Origin: an uncultured bacterium
Lineage (GTDB): Bacteria > Patescibacteriota > Patescibacteriia > Patescibacteriales > Patescibacteriaceae
DNA: 5,235 bases
Assembly (NCBI GenBank): GCA_937868555.1
Contig: CALMNI010000053.1
Span: forward strand, 1-5,235
Reading direction: 5' to 3'
Numbering within the stretch: the stretch's first letter is position 1; the number at the start of each line of letters is the position of its first letter. Below are positions 1 to 5,235 of the stretch, one piece after another. The translations under genes were made by a program, and so were the position numbers. The notes beneath the pieces were generated by a model that was not told the DNA's origin, ran no database searches, and worked only from the letters and a program-made list of their open reading frames with translations.

Positions 1-965
1 ATTTTTTATATAAATATAAATTAGGAAAAACAATTCGCAATTCAGGAGCAACGCCAATTTTTTCAAAACTACATGCCGCTAAAAGCGGCACTCCGACCAT
101 GGGCGGAATATTGGTGTGGTTAACAGCTCTTGTATTCGCCGTGGCCTTTTATTATGTCGGACGTTGGAGTTCATGGCCGATGTTGCAGCATCTCAATTTT
201 TTGTCCCGCTCAGAAACATGGCTTCCCTTAGCGGTTTTAGGCGCTTCGGCCCTAGTAGGTCTTTTTGATGACTGGCTTGATGTCCGCGGCAAAGGCACTA
301 ACGGGGGAGGAGGAATGACTATGCTAAAACGCCTGGCTGTCTACACCCTTATCGCTGCCGTGGGCGCTTTGTGGTTTTATTTTAAATTAGAGCGCGATAC
401 TTTTAATATTCCCTTCTTCGGACATTTTCATTTAGGTTGGTCATACATTTTAGTATTCATTGTTGTAATTGTCGCCACGGCCTTTTCTGTTAATGAAACC
501 GACGGCCTTGATGGCCTCGCCGGGGGAGTGCTTTTAACAAGTTTTGCTGCCTACGCCGTTATTGCATTTATGAACGGCAAAGTAAACTTAGCGGCGCTGT
601 GCGGAATTATCGTCGGAGGCTTACTGGCATTTTTATGGTTCAATATTACGCCCGCCCGTTTTTATATGGGAGATACTGGTTCAATGAGTCTTGGTATTAC
701 GCTCGGGATAATCGCGATGCTGACTGATAGCGCCGTTATTTTAACCATCGTCGGATCTGTTTTTGTCTTAGAGTCAATCTCAGTTATTATCCAGCTACTC
801 TCAAAAAAAATTCGCAAGAAAAAAGTTTTTCTCTCCGCCCCCATACACCATCACTTTGAAGCAATAGGATGGTCAGAAGCAAAAATTGTCATGCGCTTTT
901 GGGTTATAGCCGGAGTTTCGGCAGCGGCTGGTTTAGTCATTTTCTTGCTTGATAGACTTAAATAA
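1..965 (+). CDS. mraY: Phospho-N-acetylmuramoyl-pentapeptide transferase MraY, 5'-truncated by window edge
   Basis: MraY transfers phospho-MurNAc-pentapeptide from UDP to undecaprenyl phosphate, giving lipid I at the inner membrane face. The open frame runs in from the window start: codons from base 3 read LYKYKLGKTIR, and bases 75-110 read AAKSGTPTMGGI, the conserved MraY N-terminal block. The ATG at 99 is therefore an internal Met of the TPTMGG motif, not a start. About 320 residues are visible against roughly 360 in E. coli, so about 35-40 are missing upstream. Signatures present are the Asp pair DD (267-272), NETDGLDGLAGG (492-527), FNITPARFYMGDTGS with the third catalytic Asp at 672-674, and the cytoplasmic loop PIHHHFEAIGW with three His at 846-854. 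Many hydrophobic segments fit the family's ten-helix fold. In the DDxxK motif Lys is replaced by Asp (DDWLDV), followed by a four-Gly run. The stop TAA is at 963-965, 4 nt before the next gene. Family assignment is very secure. Confidence 0.97.
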   Translation, partial: FLYKYKLGKTIRNSGATPIFSKLHAAKSGTPTMGGILVWLTALVFAVAFYYVGRWSSWPMLQHLNFLSRSETWLPLAVLGASALVGLFDDWLDVRGKGTNGGGGMTMLKRLAVYTLIAAVGALWFYFKLERDTFNIPFFGHFHLGWSYILVFIVVIVATAFSVNETDGLDGLAGGVLLTSFAAYAVIAFMNGKVNLAALCGIIVGGLLAFLWFNITPARFYMGDTGSMSLGITLGIIAMLTDSAVILTIVGSVFVLESISVIIQLLSKKIRKKKVFLSAPIHHHFEAIGWSEAKIVMRFWVIAGVSAAAGLVIFLLDRLK

Positions 966-969
966 TACG

Positions 970-2121
970 ATGTTTTCTAAGCTCATTTTTTTCTTTAAAC
1001 GGCATTTTAGCGCCGAGCGACTGCAAGTTGATCCGGTTTTTCGAGCAACTATTATTGTATTAGTCGTTTTCGGTTTAATTATGCTGACGAGCGCCTCGTC
1101 CATTGTCGCTTATAATACCTATCATGATGCCTACTACTTTTTAAAACATCAACTCGTAAGCGTTATTATTGGGGCAAGTTTATTTTGGCTAGCTTCCAAA
1201 ACTGACTATCGGCACCTTCGAAAAATTGCCCTTTTCTTTTTGATTGCTTCCGTGCTACTTCTATTGCTGGTTTTTATTCCTGGACTTGGACGGGAAATCA
1301 ACGGTTCGCGCAGCTGGGTTAACCTTTTTGGTTATTCATTCCAACCAGCGGAATTTGTAAAATTAGCTCTCATGATTTATTTAGCAGCTCTTTTTGAAAA
1401 AAAAGAAGATACCCCTAAGCGCTTTAAATCATTTTTAGTACTCTACGCGGGTTTGGCTCTTCTTATGCTCTTGCAACCTGACATTGGAACCCTTTTTATC
1501 CTAACCCTAGCTTCTTTTGCCCTTTACTATATAGGCGGCGGCAGCCTTAAACATATTTTAAGCTTAATAGCTATCGCAATTATTGGCCTAAGCATTTTAG
1601 TTATGATTCCCCAAGGCCGCTATAGACTTGATCGTTTCCGTTGTTTAATTGACTCAAGCTATAGTCCGCAAAAAGCCTGTTACCAATTAAACCAATCATT
1701 ATTAGCGATTGGATCAGGCGGAATTTTCGGAAGGGGATTAGGAGAAAGCCGGCAAAAGTTTTTATACTTGCCCGAAGTGCAAAATGATTTCATTTTTGCT
1801 ATTATCGCCGAAGAGACTGGCTTAATTTTCAGCGTCTTACTCATTGGACTTTTTGGATTACTTTTTTATAGAGGCTATCTAATCGCAATTTATGCTCCAG
1901 ACTCTTTCGGGCGCAATATGGGCGCCGGGATAATCATTTGGCTCATGGTTCAAGTAATTTTAAATATAGGGGGTATTACAAGTATTTTGCCCATGACGGG
2001 CGTTCCATTGCCGCTTGTCAGCTACGGCGGAACAGCAATGATGGCCGGATTAGCCGGATTAGGAGTCCTGGCTAGTATTAGCAAACAAGCCAATATTCCC
2101 CAACGATCGCGAAGCATATGA
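970..2121 (+). CDS. ftsW: FtsW/RodA-family (SEDS) peptidoglycan glycosyltransferase, FtsW-like
   Basis: SEDS proteins polymerise glycan strands from lipid II with a partner class B PBP; FtsW works at the septum, RodA in elongation. The 383-residue product (start ATG 970) is a polytopic membrane protein with family motifs in order: TSAS (residues 40-43), NGSRSWVNLFGYSFQPAEFVK (111-131), LQPDIGT (168-174), SGGIFGRGLG (249-258), LPEVQNDFIFAIIAEE (267-282) with the expected catalytic Asp at 273, and PLPLVSYGGT (346-355). The dcw-type neighbour mraY favours FtsW over RodA, but sequence alone does not exclude RodA. A TTG at 949 would add seven residues and overlap mraY by 17 nt; I prefer ATG 970, 4 nt after the mraY stop. 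Neither start has a Shine-Dalgarno sequence, so translation is probably coupled to mraY. The only two Cys (225 and 237) both lie in the large extracytoplasmic loop before the catalytic Asp. The stop TGA overlaps the next start as ATGA. Confidence 0.93.
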   Translation: MFSKLIFFFKRHFSAERLQVDPVFRATIIVLVVFGLIMLTSASSIVAYNTYHDAYYFLKHQLVSVIIGASLFWLASKTDYRHLRKIALFFLIASVLLLLLVFIPGLGREINGSRSWVNLFGYSFQPAEFVKLALMIYLAALFEKKEDTPKRFKSFLVLYAGLALLMLLQPDIGTLFILTLASFALYYIGGGSLKHILSLIAIAIIGLSILVMIPQGRYRLDRFRCLIDSSYSPQKACYQLNQSLLAIGSGGIFGRGLGESRQKFLYLPEVQNDFIFAIIAEETGLIFSVLLIGLFGLLFYRGYLIAIYAPDSFGRNMGAGIIIWLMVQVILNIGGITSILPMTGVPLPLVSYGGTAMMAGLAGLGVLASISKQANIPQRSRSI

Positions 2122-2489
2122 AAAAATATTTCTTTATTTTTTTCTTTGCAATTCCTTTATTATCGGGATGCGGACTTGCAAGCAAGGCGCCAGTACAAGT
2201 GCCCGCTAATGAAATTCCCGCCGGACATTTTTATTTTTATGCCACAAACTGCCCGCATTGTGCTACTGTTTCCCAATACGTTACTGAACATAATATAAAA
2301 CAAAAAACCTTTTATATTGACAGGGAAGTTAGTGCCAACGCTGCCAACCGCGATTTACTTATTGCTGTTGGCAAAAAATGCGGAATCTCAACAGTTGATT
2401 TGGCAGTTCCTCTCTTTTGGGATGGCAAACAATGCTATCAAGGAGCTGATCAAGTAACCAGTTATTTTGAAATTATACGCCAACAATAG
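2118..2489 (+). CDS. Thioredoxin-like CPHC lipoprotein (putative extracytoplasmic thiol-disulfide protein)
   Basis: This 123-residue protein has a lipoprotein signal: MKK, a Phe-rich hydrophobic core, then lipobox LSGC with the lipidated Cys at residue 18. The mature part looks like a minimal thioredoxin/glutaredoxin fold. It has strand HFYFYATN, the active-site motif CPHC (45-48, bases 2250-2261; the CPHC dipeptide known from DsbA), strand KTFYID (62-68), helix NRDLLIAVGKKCGI, and a likely cis-Pro strand VPLFWDG (97-103). Two further Cys are at 88 and 106. It should be anchored on the outer face of the membrane and act on thiols or disulfides there; whether it oxidises, reduces or isomerises cannot be read from sequence. 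Its ATG overlaps the ftsW TGA (ATGA), implying translational coupling and suggesting an envelope role. It ends 1 nt before gltX. Fold assignment is good; the specific function is unknown. Confidence 0.85.
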   Translation: MKKYFFIFFFAIPLLSGCGLASKAPVQVPANEIPAGHFYFYATNCPHCATVSQYVTEHNIKQKTFYIDREVSANAANRDLLIAVGKKCGISTVDLAVPLFWDGKQCYQGADQVTSYFEIIRQQ

Positions 2490-2490
2490 T

Positions 2491-3969
2491 ATGAACACCT
2501 CAACAAAAAAACCTCGCCTCCGCCTTGCGCCTTCACCTACCGGTTTTCTTCATCTTGGTAATTTTCGCAGCGCCCTTTTTGGCTACCTGCTTGCAAAACG
2601 CTGGCAGGGCGATTTTATTTTGCGCATAGAAGATACGGATACCAAACGCGAAGTCGCTGGAGCCGTTGATAGCCTTTTAAAAGTCCTTGAAACAATGGGG
2701 GTTACTTTTGATGAAGGCCCTCATATTGGAGGAAATTTCGGCCCCTATGTTCAAAGCGAACGCCTCGAACTATACCGACAGCATGCTGAAAACCTTGTTA
2801 CTGAAGGCAAAGCTTATTATTGTTTTGCGACAGCTGAGGAATTAGAAGAAATGAGAAATACCCAGGCGGCAAACCATCAAGCACCACGCTATGACCGCCG
2901 TTATCGCGATTTACCTCTTGAAGAAGCAAAAAAACGAGCTGCCGCCGGAGAAAAATATGTTATCCGGCAGAAAATGCCTCTTGAAGGCTCAGTAACAGTA
3001 CGCGATGAATTGCGTGGCGAAATTACCTTCCCAGCGAGCGAGCTTGAAGACCATGTCCTGCTCAAATCAGATGGGGGAGCGACCTACCAGCTTGCATCAG
3101 TAGTTGATGACCACATAATGGGCATTACGCATGTAACGCGCGGGGATGAATGGCTGCCATCACTGCCAAAAAACATTCTTTTATACCAAGCATTCGGCTG
3201 GGAAGCGCCCGTGTTCATTCACTTGCCACTTATTCTTAATAAGACAGGCGGGAAACTAAGTAAACGCCAAGGCGACGTCTATCTTGAAGATTATCTAGCT
3301 AAAGGTTACTTGCCCGCTGCTCTTATAAATTTTTGTGTGCTGCTCGGTTGGCATCCAAAAGGGGACCAAGAAATTTTTTCTCTCTCTGAGCTTGAACAAA
3401 CTTTTACATTAGAAGGCATCGGAACAAGCCCGGCAATTTTTGATCTTGAAAAACTGGATTATTACAACGGGCACTACTTGCGCCAACTGCCCCTGCAAGA
3501 GCTTGCTCTAAAAGCCAAGCCTTTCCTCCAGCCGCTGCTAGATACAGCGCCTGAATACAAACGAAATTCAACATTTATTGAAGCTGTGGTGGCTTTAGAG
3601 CAGCCGCGAATGCGCAACCTCGCCGAATTAAGTGAAACAACCGCTTTCTTTTTTCAAGATAACATAGAGTATGACCCCAGCCTGCTTATTTGGAAAAAAT
3701 TAAGCAGCCTTGAGGTAAAAAACAATCTTGATGCAATGATACTTCGCCTGGAAGCACTTGATGCCAAGGAATGGAGTAGTTCGTATTTAGAAGAAAAAAT
3801 AATTGGCGATCTCAAAGAAAAAAATCTCCCCCTTGGCGATCATTTATGGCCGCTGCGAGTTGCCTTAAGCGGCCGCAAAGCGAGTCCTGGCCCTTTTGAG
3901 ATAGCATCCCTTCTCGGAAAAGATGAAACCTTAGCAAGAATTAAACATGCCACTAGCCTAATAGGCTAA
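2491..3969 (+). CDS. gltX: Glutamyl-tRNA synthetase (class I aaRS)
   Basis: GltX charges tRNA(Glu) with glutamate in the cytoplasm. The 492-residue product has the usual length. The N-terminal catalytic domain shows RLAPSPTGFLHLGNFRSALF (residues 11-30), where HLGN is the HIGH-type signature. It continues with LRIEDTD (44-50), VQSERLELY (87-95), VVDDHIMGITHVTRGDEW (204-221) and the KMSKS-type loop KLSKRQGDVYLEDYL (255-269). The C-terminal part carries the anticodon-binding helices and ends with HLWPLRVALSGRKASPGPFE (451-470). The Cys-rich zinc site of E. coli GluRS is not conserved (YYCFAT, then YDRRYR). I chose ATG 2491, 1 nt after the upstream TAG; the TTG at 2467 would add eight residues and overlap by 23 nt with no ribosome site. 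No Shine-Dalgarno is seen, so reinitiation from the lipoprotein gene is likely. If the organism lacks GlnRS, as many relatives do, the enzyme may be non-discriminating and also charge tRNA(Gln); that is inference only. Confidence 0.97.
   Translation: MNTSTKKPRLRLAPSPTGFLHLGNFRSALFGYLLAKRWQGDFILRIEDTDTKREVAGAVDSLLKVLETMGVTFDEGPHIGGNFGPYVQSERLELYRQHAENLVTEGKAYYCFATAEELEEMRNTQAANHQAPRYDRRYRDLPLEEAKKRAAAGEKYVIRQKMPLEGSVTVRDELRGEITFPASELEDHVLLKSDGGATYQLASVVDDHIMGITHVTRGDEWLPSLPKNILLYQAFGWEAPVFIHLPLILNKTGGKLSKRQGDVYLEDYLAKGYLPAALINFCVLLGWHPKGDQEIFSLSELEQTFTLEGIGTSPAIFDLEKLDYYNGHYLRQLPLQELALKAKPFLQPLLDTAPEYKRNSTFIEAVVALEQPRMRNLAELSETTAFFFQDNIEYDPSLLIWKKLSSLEVKNNLDAMILRLEALDAKEWSSSYLEEKIIGDLKEKNLPLGDHLWPLRVALSGRKASPGPFEIASLLGKDETLARIKHATSLIG
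3954..3968. repeat. Perfect 6-bp inverted repeat with AAT spacer at the gltX end
   Basis: TAGCCT (3954-3959) and AGGCTA (3963-3968) are exact reverse complements separated by AAT. The element covers the last codons and the stop of gltX, and its left arm occupies the position of a -35 hexamer for the following promoter (17-bp spacing to TATAAT). It has no following T run, so it is not a classic intrinsic terminator. It could be a small operator, a weak RNA hairpin at the gltX 3' end, or chance. Confidence 0.5.
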
Positions 3970-3973
3970 AATG

Positions 3974-3982
3974 TGCTATAAT
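3974..3982 (+). promoter_or_regulatory. Extended -10 promoter (TGnTATAAT) of the M23 peptidase gene
   Basis: The sequence TGCTATAAT matches the bacterial housekeeping extended -10 consensus perfectly, with TATAAT at 3977-3982. The hexamer at the -35 position (TAGCCT, 3954-3959) is poor, as is common for extended -10 promoters. With six bases between the -10 and +1, transcription would begin at 3989, the A of the downstream ATG, giving a leaderless mRNA. It is the only convincing promoter in the window and separates the M23 gene from the mraY-gltX unit, although read-through is possible because no terminator lies between. Confidence 0.75.
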
Positions 3983-3988
3983 TAGGAT

Positions 3989-5203
3989 ATGAAAAAGATA
4001 CTTATTTTATCTTTGTTGATTGTATGCGCACTGGCGACGGTTCGTCTTGCCCTGGCGGCTACAAACAGCCCCTCGAGCAAAGAAATACAAGAGCTTGATA
4101 GCACCATTAAACAGAAAAGGGCTCAGCTTGATGCTATAAAAAAACAGCAGGATGCCTATAAAGCGCAACTAGCCGCTAAGCAAAACGAGCGAGCGACGCT
4201 GCAAAGCCAGCTAGCGGATGTCGACGCTCATTCGGCTCAAACCCAGCTTGATCTTGAACAATCGAAAATTGACATTGAGACAACTAATCTTGAAATACAG
4301 AAAGTCATGCTCGAAATTAATGAGCAAGACAAAAAAATCTCCGAAAATAAACAGCACCTCGGTTCGGCCTTAAAACTTCTTAGCCAAGAAGATAATAAAT
4401 CGCAGCTTGAAATACTTTTAATGAACGACTACTTAACTGATTATTTAAATCAATTAACATACCTCGGCGACATCAACGGCAAAATTTCTGACACACTGGG
4501 TGGTTTGCGTTCAACTAAAGATGCGCTCAGTAAAAATCAAGAAGCCCTCAATGCGAATCGTGAACGCCTTCGCGCCCTTCAGCAAGAGCTTGGGCAGCGG
4601 CAAGTCGCTCTCGCCGACGAAAAGGATGCCAAAGCATATCTCATAGACCAAACCAAGCAATCAGAAAGCACCTACCAAGAACTGCTTAGCCAAGCCCGCC
4701 AGCAGCAAAATGCCGCTTCCGCTGATATCTTAAATCTAGAAAAAACTCTACGCGATAAAATCAATGCGCAGGGGAGTGATAAAATTGAATTGAAATATGA
4801 CGGATTTATCTGGCCCATTCCCAGCCATACCATTACCGCCTATTTTCACGATCCATCCTATCCATTCCGCGACGTAATGGAACACAGCGCTATCGATCTT
4901 AGAACTCCGCAAAACACTCCCATACGGGCAGCGGCGGCTGGGTACGTGGGTCGAGCTAAAAATGGCGGGATGGGCTATAGCTATATCATGCTCTTGCACG
5001 CCAACGGGCTTTCAACAGTCTACGGCCATGTCTCTAAGCTTTTAGTAAGCGATGATGAGTATGTACAGCAAGGGCAAATTATAGGCCTCTCAGGCGCAAC
5101 TCCTGGCACCCCCGGAGCCGGACCCTTTACAACCGGCCCGCACCTGCATTTTGAAGTCCGCTTGAATGGACTGCCGGTTAATCCAACAAAATATTTGCCT
5201 TAA
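3989..5203 (+). CDS. Secreted coiled-coil M23 (LytM/EnvC-like) murein peptidase
   Basis: The 404-residue protein is a predicted cell-wall endopeptidase that would cleave peptidoglycan cross-bridges or stem peptides outside the membrane. Residues 1-23 are a signal peptide (MKKILIL core, likely cut after LALA). Residues about 30-262 are Gln/Glu/Lys/Leu-rich and predicted coiled coil, interrupted around 131-175 by a Leu/Tyr/Asn-rich stretch (EILLMNDYLTDYLNQL) like the non-coil insert of EnvC/PcsB-type proteins. The C-terminal LytM domain (about 270-404) keeps the metal and catalytic set: H299 and D303 (HSAID), H347 (YGH), and H385/H387 (HLHFE). Unlike E. coli EnvC, whose LytM domain is degenerate, this one looks catalytically competent. 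By analogy the coiled coil may connect it to FtsEX-type control, which is inference. The start is supported by the signal peptide and by the promoter ending just before it; AGGA at 3984-3987 is too close to serve as a ribosome site. Confidence 0.93.
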   Translation: MKKILILSLLIVCALATVRLALAATNSPSSKEIQELDSTIKQKRAQLDAIKKQQDAYKAQLAAKQNERATLQSQLADVDAHSAQTQLDLEQSKIDIETTNLEIQKVMLEINEQDKKISENKQHLGSALKLLSQEDNKSQLEILLMNDYLTDYLNQLTYLGDINGKISDTLGGLRSTKDALSKNQEALNANRERLRALQQELGQRQVALADEKDAKAYLIDQTKQSESTYQELLSQARQQQNAASADILNLEKTLRDKINAQGSDKIELKYDGFIWPIPSHTITAYFHDPSYPFRDVMEHSAIDLRTPQNTPIRAAAAGYVGRAKNGGMGYSYIMLLHANGLSTVYGHVSKLLVSDDEYVQQGQIIGLSGATPGTPGAGPFTTGPHLHFEVRLNGLPVNPTKYLP

Positions 5204-5235
5204 CTCCTGGATAATAAAAATCTCTTCTGAAATTA

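Noticed and set aside
75..89. Hairpin GCCGCT-AAA-AGCGGC
   Set aside because: It lies in coding sequence for the conserved AAKSG segment, has no T run and no promoter nearby; likely incidental.
99..101. ATG at 99 as the start of mraY
   Set aside because: The frame is open to the window edge and encodes conserved MraY residues (LGKTIR, KSGTPT) upstream, so this Met is internal.
304..323. Strong SD-like GGGGGAGGAGG followed by ATG at 315 and 321 inside mraY
   Set aside because: It is explained by a run of Gly codons; both ATGs are in the mraY frame and would give a product lacking the catalytic Asp pair. An internal start is not supported.
662..844. Minus-strand open frame of 60 codons
   Set aside because: It lies wholly inside mraY opposite conserved motifs, with no recognisable protein features; a shadow frame.
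949..969. TTG start for ftsW giving seven more residues
   Set aside because: TTG without a ribosome site and overlapping mraY by 17 nt; the ATG at 970 is simpler. Not fully excluded.
1111..1116. TATAAT inside ftsW
   Set aside because: No TGn extension, the nearest -35-like CTGACG is 21 bp away, and no gene start follows; probably coding coincidence.
2118..2121. Recoded TGA (Gly) as in Gracilibacteria/Absconditabacteria
   Set aside because: The ftsW TGA forms a neat ATGA overlap after a full-length SEDS protein, and no in-frame TGA interrupts any gene; the standard code fits.
2467..2490. TTG start for gltX giving eight more residues
   Set aside because: It overlaps the lipoprotein gene and adds non-conserved residues; ATG 2491 sits 1 nt after the upstream stop and fits the family N-terminus.
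4748..4999. Minus-strand open frame of 83 codons
   Set aside because: It is antisense to the conserved LytM domain and has no domain-like content or promoter; a shadow frame.
5204..5235. Possible promoter or terminator after the M23 gene (AT-rich GGATAATAAAAA)
   Set aside because: No stem-loop is visible, the -10 match is imperfect, and the window ends before any downstream gene can be seen.

Overview
The window reads as a compact stretch of a bacterial chromosome, all on the + strand, most likely from a Candidate Phyla Radiation (Patescibacteria) genome. This placement is inferred from protein style and layout, not from a marker search. The clues are very tight gene packing, near absence of Shine-Dalgarno motifs, a consensus promoter lying directly on a start codon, the MraY variant with DDWLDV, and the M23 peptidase with a TPGTPGAGPFTTGPHLHFE-type C-terminus. 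GC content is moderate (low to mid 40s percent, judged by eye). The standard code with TGA as stop fits, which argues against the Gracilibacteria/Absconditabacteria lineages.

Layout: (1) 1-965, the 3' part of mraY (lipid I synthesis); the gene begins before the window. (2) 970-2121, an FtsW/RodA-family SEDS glycosyltransferase or division protein. (3) 2118-2489, a small lipoprotein with a thioredoxin-like fold and a CPHC motif, overlapping the ftsW stop by 4 nt. (4) 2491-3969, gltX, glutamyl-tRNA synthetase, starting 1 nt after the previous stop. These four genes look like one transcriptional unit, probably translated by termination-reinitiation coupling. (5) 3954-3990, a short junction with a perfect inverted repeat and a perfect extended -10 promoter. 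(6) 3989-5203, a secreted coiled-coil M23 (LytM/EnvC-like) peptidase, predicted to be made from a leaderless mRNA. (7) 5204-5235, a 32-nt tail in which I see no feature.

How the genes fit together: MraY makes lipid I on the inner membrane face, the SEDS protein polymerises lipid II outside, and the M23 protein cuts or remodels peptidoglycan, so four of the five genes act at or across the cell envelope. The thioredoxin-like lipoprotein probably handles thiols or disulfides outside the membrane. The SEDS protein contains exactly two cysteines, both in its predicted extracytoplasmic catalytic loop, which makes it a plausible substrate of its translationally coupled neighbour. GltX is the one cytoplasmic translation gene in the run. 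No mobile element, CRISPR array, RNA gene or defence system is visible. This is mainly core envelope biology with some unusual details.
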